Numbered from the stretch's first letter, positions 1 to 5,140 are shown. The stretch is DNA of 5,140 nt from Thermoanaerobaculaceae bacterium (GCA_012798145.1 JAAZNT010000308.1:1-5140); one strand, 5' to 3'. Notes: generated from the sequence alone by a model not told the origin. Numbers and translations: made by a program.

Positions 1-1357
1 CATCAAGATCTTTAATTTTTGCTTCTACCACATCTCCTTTCTTGAAAAGTTCAGACGGGTGAGCGATCCTTTTCCAGGAGAGATCTGATATGTGAACCAA
101 ACCATCAACATCAGGAAGGACTTCAACGAACACTCCAAATTCTGTTATGTTTTTAACTGTTCCTTGAATGACATCGCCTTCTTCAAGATTTTCCTTTATG
201 GTTTCCCAAGGATCTTCTTCTATCTGTTTAAGACCAAGTGAAATCCTCTTTGAATCTTTGTCTATTTGAAGAACGGCAACTTCAACTTCATCTCCAACAT
301 TGACAAGGCTTGAAGGATTTTTGATCTTTTTTGTCCAAGACATTTCGCTGACATGTATCATTCCTTCAACTCCCGGCTCAAGTTCAACAAAAGCGCCGTA
401 GTTTGTCAGGGAGATCACTTTTCCCTTGACTCTGCTCCCCGGAGGATATTTTTCTTCAATGTTTTCCCAAGGCGATGGTTCAAGTTGTTTCAGCCCAAGT
501 TGAAGTTTGTTGTTTTCTTCATCATAATCAAGGACGAGGACATCTATTTCATCTCCAACTTTAAAGAGTTCTGAAGGATGCGCGACTCTTTTCCATGACA
601 TATCGGTAACATGCAATAAACCGTCTATTCCGCCAAGGTCAACGAAAACGCCAAAATTGGTTATATTTTTAACTTTACCCTTAATTGGCTGTTTCGAATC
701 TCTTGCAGCAAGAAGTTTTTCTCTATGCCCCGTCATCATCTCTTCAAGATATGCTTTTCTTGAAAGGACGATGTTTCCTCTTTTTCGGTTGACTTTTATA
801 ACTTTGAAGTCTGCTTCCTGCCCTCTTAAAGCCCTCAAGTTTCTGACTGGTTGGATATCAGCAAGAGAGCCGGGGAGAAAAGCTTTTACGCCTACATCAA
901 CTGCAAGTCCGCCTTTGACTCTGTCAAGTATGACTCCCTTAATAGGCCTGTTTTCTTTGAATGCTGCTTCAACATCTTCCCACGCCTTCATCTTTTGTGC
1001 TTTTACTTTTGAGAGAACAACATACCCGTTGGCGTCTTCCATCTTCTCAAGAAAAACCTCAATTTCATCGCCGGGCTTTACAGAGATTTCGCCTCTGGGT
1101 GTTGTGAATTCCTCAAGAGGGATTATCCCTTCGCTTTTAAGCCCAACATCAACGAGGACATCGGTTCCCGTTACTGCTACAACCTTTCCTCTTAAAAGCT
1201 GGTGTTCCATTGAATCCGCTGTGGGAACATCGACAAATTGAGACATATCAAATGGCTCTGAAGTGTCAATGTTGTCTGATGTCAAATCCATTGGCGGGAT
1301 TAAAGAATGTTTTTTTTCGGACACATCCTTTGCGTCCTTTTTGTTGTCTGAATTCAT
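1..1357 (-). CDS. rpsA: 30S ribosomal protein S1, N-terminal 452 residues (3' end outside window)
   Basis: S1 binds single-stranded mRNA and helps load it onto the 30S subunit. The frame read from 1357 down to 1 is fully open. It shows a charged N-terminal segment (residues 1-52), then repeated S1/OB-fold domains at roughly 53-118, 134-212, 220-292, 302-385 and 391 to the cut. Domains 3-5 show the classic core of the family: NFGVFVDL.GIDGLLHVTDMSW, NYGAFVEL and EFGVFVE, each followed by a GD(E/V) strand. Domains 1 and 2 are more divergent, as is usual for the ribosome-docking part. Domain 5 breaks off after KIKDLD, so part of domain 5 and probably a sixth domain lie beyond base 1. The ATG at 1357 is chosen because AGGAGG sits 10 nt upstream. 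The gene is divergent from rplM and has its own promoter. In E. coli S1 represses its own translation; whether that holds here is unknown. Identification is very secure. Confidence 0.97.
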   Translation of the reverse strand, partial: MNSDNKKDAKDVSEKKHSLIPPMDLTSDNIDTSEPFDMSQFVDVPTADSMEHQLLRGKVVAVTGTDVLVDVGLKSEGIIPLEEFTTPRGEISVKPGDEIEVFLEKMEDANGYVVLSKVKAQKMKAWEDVEAAFKENRPIKGVILDRVKGGLAVDVGVKAFLPGSLADIQPVRNLRALRGQEADFKVIKVNRKRGNIVLSRKAYLEEMMTGHREKLLAARDSKQPIKGKVKNITNFGVFVDLGGIDGLLHVTDMSWKRVAHPSELFKVGDEIDVLVLDYDEENNKLQLGLKQLEPSPWENIEEKYPPGSRVKGKVISLTNYGAFVELEPGVEGMIHVSEMSWTKKIKNPSSLVNVGDEVEVAVLQIDKDSKRISLGLKQIEEDPWETIKENLEEGDVIQGTVKNITEFGVFVEVLPDVDGLVHISDLSWKRIAHPSELFKKGDVVEAKIKDLD

Positions 1358-1367
1358 TTAAGTGGTA

Positions 1368-1373
1368 CCTCCT
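1368..1373 (-). promoter_or_regulatory. Shine-Dalgarno of rpsA
   Basis: Reads AGGAGG on the minus strand, with a 10-nt spacer to the ATG at 1357-1355. It fixes the start of rpsA. It is a full-strength site, unlike the weak, degenerate SD known for E. coli rpsA. Confidence 0.88.
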
Positions 1374-1383
1374 GTTTATCCTT

Positions 1384-1413
1384 AGATTTCCCTTTGGCTA
1401 TGCCATAGGGTCT
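1384..1413 (-). promoter_or_regulatory. stem-loop at the 5' end of the predicted rpsA leader
   Basis: On the minus strand CCCT (1410-1407) pairs with AGGG (1393-1390). After one A.A mismatch, TGGC (1405-1402) pairs with GCCA (1398-1395) around an ATA loop. A flanking AGA/TCT pair (1413-1411 with 1386-1384) can extend it across a 3-nt bulge. The predicted transcription start is near 1412, so the hairpin would sit at the very 5' end of the mRNA. It is not followed by a T-run, so it is not a terminator. A role in mRNA stability or autoregulation is inference. Confidence 0.5.
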
Positions 1414-1418
1414 TCAAA

Positions 1419-1447
1419 AATATACTCCAATTTTATGTCAAAGTCAA
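1419..1447 (-). promoter_or_regulatory. sigma-70-type promoter of rpsA
   Basis: On the minus strand a -35 TTGACT (1447-1442) is followed after exactly 17 nt by a -10 TATATT (1424-1419). Transcription would begin near 1412 and give a leader of about 55 nt before the rpsA ATG. A second TTGACA lies inside the spacer but has no good -10 at proper distance. Confidence 0.72.
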
Positions 1448-1642
1448 ATTTGATTAGAATCACCTTCTTTAATAGCTTTTGAAAATAGAAGTTTTGAGTT
1501 AGCAAAATTATGAAAATATATGTTGAGAAAGCATAAAAAATTAGCGGTTTTATATGAAATAAATTGAAAATTAACAGAGAACATTTCTGTTTTTGGCAAA
1601 GGGGACATTATCATATTGGCAAGACAAAAGGGGCAAAACCTA
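1448..1642. other. AT-rich centre of the divergent control region, no gene
   Basis: About 195 nt between the two predicted -35 elements. I see no supported ORF, tRNA or structured RNA with a clear identity. It is strongly AT-rich, as expected for UP-element-like DNA flanking ribosomal promoters. It contains a small palindrome, TGATT-AG-AATCA (1451-1462), next to the rpsA -35. It also has an inverted repeat at 1573-1591. A less AT-rich patch with repeated TTGGCAA and AAAGGGG words (1593-1634) lies just before the rplM -35. Confidence 0.6.
1573..1591. repeat. short inverted repeat in the intergenic region
   Basis: AACAGAGA (1573-1580) and TTTCTGTT (1584-1591) can form an 8-bp stem, including one G-T pair, around an ACA loop. 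A few more Ts follow on the plus strand. It lies upstream of both promoters and so outside either predicted transcript. It would therefore act, if at all, as a DNA site rather than as a terminator. It may be chance in AT-rich DNA. Confidence 0.3.
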
Positions 1643-1671
1643 TTGACAATAAGGATTTAATATAGTAAAAT
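1643..1671 (+). promoter_or_regulatory. sigma-70-type promoter of the rplM-rpsI-rpsB-tsf-pyrH operon
   Basis: A perfect -35 TTGACA (1643-1648) and a near-perfect -10 TAAAAT (1666-1671) are separated by 17 nt. The expected start of transcription is about 1678-1680, leaving a leader of about 42-44 nt before the rplM ATG. This is the only convincing promoter on the plus strand, so the five genes are probably read from here. Confidence 0.82.
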
Positions 1672-1678
1672 CTTTATT

Positions 1679-1718
1679 CACCTTTTTGAAAGGTGTAACT
1701 GTTTTTATTAAGGAGTTA
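1679..1718 (+). promoter_or_regulatory. rplM leader: 5'-terminal hairpin plus a weaker SD-touching hairpin
   Basis: CACCTTT (1679-1685) pairs perfectly with AAAGGTG (1689-1695) around a TTG loop, almost exactly at the predicted transcription start. Directly after it, TAACT (1696-1700) can pair with AGTTA (1714-1718). This encloses the AAGG of the Shine-Dalgarno in the loop and ties up its last two bases. In E. coli L13 controls rplM-rpsI through the rplM leader; that this leader is an L13 target is inference. The first stem is clear, the second weak. Confidence 0.45.
1710..1715 (+). promoter_or_regulatory. Shine-Dalgarno of rplM
   Basis: AAGGAG lies 6 nt before the ATG at 1722. It decides the start: an in-frame TTG at 1686 would add 12 residues with no L13 character, and it falls within the leader hairpin. 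Confidence 0.88.
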
Positions 1719-1721
1719 ATT

Positions 1722-2177
1722 ATGTCTGAGACTTGTTTTGCCAAAAAAGGCGAAGTTGTTAGAAAATGGTATCTTGTGGATGCAGAAGGGCAAACGCTCG
1801 GCAGGCTTGCTTCTCAAATAGCAAGAGTTCTTATGGGAAAACACAAGCCGATTTTCACGCCCCATACAGAATGCGGAGATTTTGTGGTTGTTGTGAATGC
1901 TGAAAAAGTTTCACTTACCGGCAGAAAATGGGATGAGAAAATTTATAGACACCACACAATGTATCCCGGCGGGTTGAGAGAAATTGCGGCAAAAGACCTT
2001 CTTCAAAAAAATCCTACATCATTGATTGAAATGGCGGTAAGAGGAATGCTGCCAAAAACAAAAATTGGAGACAGGCTTATAACCAAACTGAAGGTTTATT
2101 CAGGGCCAAAGCATCCCCACGATGCGCAGCAACCTGCGCCTTTCCCAATTCACGAAAGCAAGAGAGGAGTTAAGTAA
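1722..2177 (+). CDS. rplM: 50S ribosomal protein L13
   Basis: L13 (uL13) is an early-assembling protein of the large subunit that binds 23S rRNA. The 151-residue product is slightly longer than the usual 142-150. Family landmarks appear in order: W16YLVDAEGQTLGRLAS (16-31), the CGDFVVVVNA strand (51-60), YPGGL (81-85), the VRGMLPK motif (107-112 and the residue before), and YSGPKHPHDAQQP near the C terminus (126-138). The ATG at 1722 is chosen on its AAGGAG site and on the family N-terminus. It is the first gene after the operon promoter. Its stop TAA shares one base with the rpsI ATG (TAATG), so the two are probably translationally coupled, as is typical for this conserved pair. Nothing is missing or unusual. 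Confidence 0.98.
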   Translation: MSETCFAKKGEVVRKWYLVDAEGQTLGRLASQIARVLMGKHKPIFTPHTECGDFVVVVNAEKVSLTGRKWDEKIYRHHTMYPGGLREIAAKDLLQKNPTSLIEMAVRGMLPKTKIGDRLITKLKVYSGPKHPHDAQQPAPFPIHESKRGVK

Positions 2178-2572
2178 TGGAACAGAATATTATCAACTCA
2201 GGAACAGGAAAAAGAAAAACAGCGGTCGCAAGAGTTTTCTTGAAGAGCGGCAGCGGGACAATAACGATCAACAAAAGAAAATTTGAAGATTATTTCCCAA
2301 ATCCTGTCCATAGAATGATTATAGAAACCCCTCTTGCAGTAACTCAGACAAAAGAAAAGTTTGACATAAGAGTAAATGTTCAGGGCGGAGGTTTGTCAGG
2401 TCAAGCGGGGGCAGTGAGACACGGAATTGCAAGAGCGCTTTTGACTTACGATCCCGAACTTAAAGGCAAACTTCGCGCACACGGACTTCTTACAAGAGAC
2501 GCAAGAGAGGTTGAAAGGAAGAAGCCCGGACGCCCGAAAGCAAGAAAACGCTTCCAGTTCAGCAAGCGTTAA
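2177..2572 (+). CDS. rpsI: 30S ribosomal protein S9
   Basis: S9 (uS9) sits in the head of the 30S subunit and its C-terminal tail reaches the P-site tRNA. The 131-residue product has the expected size. Visible family signatures are TGKRKTAVARV (10-20), the NVQGGGLSGQAGAVRHGIARAL block in the centre (about 67-88), and a basic C-terminal tail, KKPGRPKARKRFQFSKR, ending in the nearly invariant SKR whose arginine contacts tRNA. The ATG overlaps the rplM stop by one base. Its SD, GAGGAG at 2164-2169, lies inside the end of rplM with a 7-nt spacer. No terminator follows; the next gene starts after a 133-nt structured gap. Confidence 0.98.
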   Translation: MEQNIINSGTGKRKTAVARVFLKSGSGTITINKRKFEDYFPNPVHRMIIETPLAVTQTKEKFDIRVNVQGGGLSGQAGAVRHGIARALLTYDPELKGKLRAHGLLTRDAREVERKKPGRPKARKRFQFSKR

Positions 2573-2575
2573 TTT

Positions 2576-2690
2576 CTATGCTTAAAAGCGTCCTAAAGAT
2601 AAACGCCTATTTTCCCGTCGTGTGAAAGAGCAGGCAAGGAAGCCACAGGGGCTTTCTCGGCGCGGTGCTGACTGCTTTACGGCGGCATAG
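2576..2690 (+). promoter_or_regulatory. candidate structured mRNA leader of rpsB
   Basis: The 133-nt rpsI-rpsB gap is the only long non-coding stretch within the operon. Bases 2611-2690 are 60% G+C (48 of 80), well above the coding DNA around them. CTATGC (2576-2581) pairs with GCATAG (2685-2690), closing the element three bases before the SD. Inside are three hairpins. A weak one pairs GCGT (2588-2591) with ACGC (2603-2606). A strong one pairs AGGAAGCC (2637-2644) with GGCTTTCT (2650-2657), 8 bp with one G-U and an ACAGG loop. The third pairs TGCTG (2666-2670) with CGGCG (2680-2684), including G-U pairs. No T-run follows, so it is not a terminator. In E. coli S2 represses rpsB-tsf through the rpsB leader; the same role here is inferred from position and folding only. 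I cannot match it to a named RNA family. Confidence 0.5.
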
Positions 2691-2693
2691 CAT

Positions 2694-2700
2694 AAGGAGG
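2694..2700 (+). promoter_or_regulatory. Shine-Dalgarno of rpsB
   Basis: AAGGAGG, 5 nt before the TTG at 2706, is close to the ideal anti-SD complement. It supports the TTG as the true start, since the next in-frame ATG (2721) has no SD. It lies three bases after the putative closing helix of the leader. Confidence 0.88.
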
Positions 2701-2705
2701 ATTAA

Positions 2706-3527
2706 TTGGCTACAATCAGTATGAAAGAACTTCTGGAAGCGGGAGTCCACTTCGGTCATGTGACAAGAAAGTGGAATCCAAAAATGAAAAGGTACATTTT
2801 TGGAGTGAGGAACGGGATCCACATTGTTGACCTTCAGCACACGCTGAGGGAGTACAAGAAAGCGGATCAGTTTATCTCAGATACGGTTATGGCAGGCGGA
2901 ACCGTTCTTTTTGTTGGTACAAAAAGACAGGCTCAACCGGTAATTCAAGCTGCGGCAGAAAAGGTCAATATGCCCTATGTAATTGAGAGATGGGTTGGAG
3001 GAATGTTGACCAATTTTGGAACGATAAGAAGCAGGATTGAAAGACTCAAAGAACTTGACAGACTTGACACTGATCCAAAATTTGAAAATTTGACGAAAAA
3101 AGAAAAGCAGCTTTTGGTAAAAGAAAGAGAAAAACTTCAAACGATGTTTGGCGGAATAAGAGAAATGACTGAAATTCCATCGGCTTTGTTTGTTGTGGAC
3201 ATAAAAGAAGAGAAAAACTGCATCGCCGAAGCGAGAAAGCTTTCTATCCCTGTTGTCGCGATGGTTGACACAAACTGTGACCCGGACGCCGTTGATTTTC
3301 CAATACCGGGAAATGACGACGCAGTTAGATCAATTCAGCTTTTCACTTCAAAGATTGCAGAAGCAGTTCAGGAAGGGCTTGATATGAGAGAGTCCAAGAA
3401 GGTTGAAGAGACCGAAAAGGACGCCCTTACTGAAAGACTTGAATCGGAAGAAAAGAAATACAGAGAAAGTTTTGGCGAAGAAACAAAAAAGGCAGAGAAC
3501 GCAACAGAAAACATCGTTTCTGAATAG
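2706..3527 (+). CDS. rpsB: 30S ribosomal protein S2 (TTG start, acidic C-terminal tail)
   Basis: S2 (uS2) binds late to the 30S subunit and is the main docking site for S1, whose gene lies divergently at the other end of this locus. The 273-residue product shows VHFGHVTRKWNPKM (14-27), FVGTKRQAQ (69-77), RWVGGMLTNF (95-104), the helical coiled-coil insertion (about 105-148), VDTNCDPD (187-194) and IPGNDDAVRSI (200-210). The conserved core ends near 228. The last ~45 residues are rich in Glu and Lys, are probably a helix or disordered, and make the protein about 30 residues longer than the E. coli one. The start is TTG, backed by AAGGAGG 5 nt upstream and by the family-typical ISMKELLEAG N-terminus. 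tsf follows after 10 nt. Confidence 0.97.
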   Translation: MATISMKELLEAGVHFGHVTRKWNPKMKRYIFGVRNGIHIVDLQHTLREYKKADQFISDTVMAGGTVLFVGTKRQAQPVIQAAAEKVNMPYVIERWVGGMLTNFGTIRSRIERLKELDRLDTDPKFENLTKKEKQLLVKEREKLQTMFGGIREMTEIPSALFVVDIKEEKNCIAEARKLSIPVVAMVDTNCDPDAVDFPIPGNDDAVRSIQLFTSKIAEAVQEGLDMRESKKVEETEKDALTERLESEEKKYRESFGEETKKAENATENIVSE

Positions 3528-3537
3528 GAGTTAAAAA

Positions 3538-4401
3538 ATGGCAGAAATTACATCTAAATTGGTTCAGGAACTCAGGGAAAAAACCGGCGTCGGAATGATG
3601 GACTGCAAAAGGGCGCTGGAAGAATCAAAAGGGGATATGGAAGAGGCGATAAAACTCTTGAGAAAAAAGGGTATGGCGACTGCGGAAAAAAGAGCGGAAA
3701 AGAGCGCAAACGAAGGGCAGATCGCATCATTCATCTCTTCTGATATGAAAAAGGGCGTTATAGTTGAACTCAACTGCGAAACAGATTTTGTGGCAAAGAC
3801 AGACGATTTCAAAAATCTTCTCAACGAAATAGGCAATAAACTTCTTGTCTCATCTGCAAAGAGTGTGGCAGATCTGTTGGAAGAAAATTCTATCGCTGAT
3901 CCTTCGCAAAAAATCAAAGACAGGATTTTAGCCGTAATAGGAAGAATCGGCGAAAATATCCAGTTGAAAAGATTTGATAAACTTGAAGGGGATTATATCT
4001 CTACTTACATCCACGCTGGAGGCAAAGTGGGAGTAATTCTTTCTGCGAAAGTCGGTAGCGTCGATGAAAAAGTTAAAGAACTCTGCAAAGATTTGTGTAT
4101 GCAGGTTGTAGCGGCCTCCCCAAGATTTGTTGCGCCCAAAGATGTCAGCAGTGAAGTGATTGAATCAGAAAAAGAAATTTACAGAGAACAGATTCTTGCA
4201 CAGGGAAAGCCGGCAAATATTGTTGACAAAATTGTTGAAGGAAAAATGGGCAAATTCTTTGAAGAGGTTTGCCTTATTGAACAGCCATTTATTAAAGACC
4301 CTGCGATAAAAGTTTCTAAGCACATATCGTCAACAGTGAGCGAGCCCTTTGAGGTTTTGTCTTTCAAGAGGTTTCAGGTTGGAGAGAGTTCCTCAAAATA
4401 A
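3538..4401 (+). CDS. tsf: translation elongation factor Ts
   Basis: EF-Ts is the cytoplasmic nucleotide exchange factor that releases GDP from EF-Tu. The 287-residue length matches the full bacterial form (E. coli 283). The N-terminal UBA-like domain (about 1-55) has the signature LREKTGVGMMDCKRALEES (12-30). The TDFV motif that contacts EF-Tu is intact at 82-85 within CETDFVAKTDDF. The core has YIHAGGKVGVIL (157-168). The coiled-coil region and the C-terminal KPANIVDKIVEGKMGKFFEE block (224-243) are present, ending in a typical RFQVGE segment (278-283). The ATG at 3538 has AGGAG (3526-3530) 7 nt upstream, overlapping the rpsB stop. The rpsB-tsf pairing is nearly universal in bacteria. No anomalies seen. 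Confidence 0.98.
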   Translation: MAEITSKLVQELREKTGVGMMDCKRALEESKGDMEEAIKLLRKKGMATAEKRAEKSANEGQIASFISSDMKKGVIVELNCETDFVAKTDDFKNLLNEIGNKLLVSSAKSVADLLEENSIADPSQKIKDRILAVIGRIGENIQLKRFDKLEGDYISTYIHAGGKVGVILSAKVGSVDEKVKELCKDLCMQVVAASPRFVAPKDVSSEVIESEKEIYREQILAQGKPANIVDKIVEGKMGKFFEEVCLIEQPFIKDPAIKVSKHISSTVSEPFEVLSFKRFQVGESSSK

Positions 4402-4409
4402 GGCGATTG

Positions 4410-5138
4410 ATGAATAAGAAGAAAGAGAGAAATTACAGAAGAATCTTGCTAAAAATTTCCGGAGAATCTCTTTCTGGTGAGGCGGGATACGGAATTGATA
4501 GCGCCAGCCTTAAATATGTTGTTGAGGAACTGATAGAAGCAAAAAAAATTGTCCCTGAGATTGGCGTAGTTGTTGGGGGCGGCAATATTTTCAGAGGAAT
4601 TAATTCGCCAGAATTTTCCATTGAAAAAAAGAGCGGCGATTATATGGGAATGCTTGCCACAGTAATAAACGGTATTGCCCTCAGAGACGCACTAATAAAT
4701 AAGGGTGTGAAAGCGGATGTCTTAAACTCCTTTGATATTACTCCTTTTGCGGAGGGTTGCACACCTTCCAAAGCGTTAAATAAACTTAAAGAAGGAAAAA
4801 TCGTCATATTTACGGGGGGAACAGGACATCCGTTTTTCACAACCGATACTACCGGCGTTTTGAGAGCGCTCGAAATAAACGCAGAGGCATTTTTCAAGGC
4901 GACAAAAGTTGACGGAGTTTATTCCAAAGATCCCAAGAAAGACAAAAACGCAACGAAATATGAATCTTTGACATACGATGAAGCCATCGCAAAGAAACTG
5001 AATGTTATGGATCAAACCGCAATCGCTCTGGCGAGAGAGGCGAATCTGACACTTCACATTTTCAATTTTTTCGAAAAGGGAAACCTTGCCAAAGAATTGA
5101 AAGGAAAAAGAACAGGATCTGTTGTCAAGGGAGGATGA
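4410..5138 (+). CDS. pyrH: UMP kinase
   Basis: PyrH is a hexameric bacterial kinase of the amino acid kinase fold. It converts UMP to UDP with ATP and so feeds UTP and CTP synthesis. The 242-residue product matches the family length (E. coli 241) and aligns without gaps in its key motifs: RILLKISGES (11-20, Lys15), VVGGGNIFRG (54-63), GDYMGMLATVINGIALRDAL (77-95, Asp77), TGGTGHPFFTTDT (135-147), KATKVDGVYSKDP (163-175) and MDQTA (200-204). GTGH carries His where E. coli has Asn; I regard this as a family variant rather than a defect. ATG at 4410 is preferred over the adjacent TTG at 4407, because AAGG (4400-4403), overlapping the tsf stop, then has a 6-nt spacer. The SD is weak, so coupling to tsf is likely. 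Confidence 0.97.
   Translation: MNKKKERNYRRILLKISGESLSGEAGYGIDSASLKYVVEELIEAKKIVPEIGVVVGGGNIFRGINSPEFSIEKKSGDYMGMLATVINGIALRDALINKGVKADVLNSFDITPFAEGCTPSKALNKLKEGKIVIFTGGTGHPFFTTDTTGVLRALEINAEAFFKATKVDGVYSKDPKKDKNATKYESLTYDEAIAKKLNVMDQTAIALAREANLTLHIFNFFEKGNLAKELKGKRTGSVVKGG
5127..5134 (+). promoter_or_regulatory. Shine-Dalgarno for the next gene beyond the window
   Basis: AAGGGAGG lies within the last codons of pyrH. The ATG overlapping the pyrH stop (5135-5137) is directly adjacent and too close to be used, so the start should lie a few bases past 5140. In most bacteria frr (ribosome recycling factor) follows pyrH; that is expectation, not seen here. Confidence 0.6.
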
Positions 5139-5140
5139 AA

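Noticed and set aside
657..1241. Long plus-strand open frame (194 codons) opposite rpsA
   Set aside because: It is an antisense shadow of rpsA. Its translation is Ser/Thr/Phe-rich without a recognisable domain and has no SD, whereas the minus frame reads as continuous S1 domains.
1210..1482. Plus-strand open frame running from rpsA into the intergenic region
   Set aside because: No SD and no coherent protein; it runs through the rpsA promoter and leader.
1573..1595. Inverted repeat followed by Ts as a terminator
   Set aside because: It lies between divergent promoters with no transcript leading into it, and the stem is AT-rich and weak.
2554..2582. Internal promoter before rpsB using TATGCT as a -10
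   Set aside because: No acceptable -35 at 16-18 nt upstream.
2578..2625. 15-codon ORF in the rpsI-rpsB gap, a possible leader peptide
   Set aside because: No Shine-Dalgarno before its ATG, ordinary composition with no run of regulatory codons, and it overlaps the putative closing helix. It is most likely chance.
2637..2657. Strong hairpin after rpsI as a rho-independent terminator
   Set aside because: The downstream bases are GC-rich with no T-run, so it does not look like a terminator.
3564..3917. Minus-strand open frame (117 codons) opposite tsf
   Set aside because: Antisense shadow of a clear EF-Ts coding frame; low-complexity Ser/Phe-rich translation and no SD.
1..5140. A previously undescribed multi-gene system
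   Set aside because: Every coding frame with support is a well-known translation or nucleotide gene with intact motifs, and no unexplained gene-sized stretch remains. Only the non-coding leaders offer possible novelty.

Overview
This window is a housekeeping translation locus from a moderately AT-rich bacterium. Two transcription units diverge from a shared intergenic region. The left unit, on the minus strand, carries the first 452 residues of ribosomal protein S1 (rpsA), cut by the window edge in its fifth S1 domain. The right unit, on the plus strand, is rplM (L13) - rpsI (S9) - rpsB (S2) - tsf (EF-Ts) - pyrH (UMP kinase). It is followed by a Shine-Dalgarno for a further gene just past the edge, by usual gene order perhaps frr.

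The lineage cannot be fixed. Evidence for a Gram-negative-type or candidate-phylum bacterium using the standard code is as follows: a multi-domain S1 of the long type, consensus sigma-70-like promoters, strong Shine-Dalgarno sites before most genes, heavy AGA use for arginine, and TAA, TAG and TGA all used as stops. The strong SD sites and the TTGACA-type -35 argue against Bacteroidota, even though a joined rplM-rpsI-rpsB-tsf order is familiar from that group and from Chlorobi.

Layout: 1-1357 rpsA (minus). 1358-1721 is the divergent control region. It holds a TTGACT-17-TATATT promoter with a leader hairpin for rpsA, an AT-rich centre with a few small repeats, and a TTGACA-17-TAAAAT promoter with a leader hairpin for rplM. 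1722-2572 holds rplM and rpsI, overlapping by one base. 2573-2705 is a 133-nt gap, unusually GC-rich and foldable, placed where an rpsB leader would sit. 2706-5138 holds rpsB, tsf and pyrH, closely packed (gaps of 8-10 nt).

The products work together in protein synthesis. S1 docks on S2 on the 30S subunit, S9 and L13 are core ribosomal proteins, EF-Ts recycles EF-Tu, and UMP kinase feeds pyrimidine nucleotide supply. I see no mobile element, CRISPR array, tRNA, rRNA, defence system or novel protein system. The points most worth a second look are the RNA leaders, chiefly the one before rpsB.
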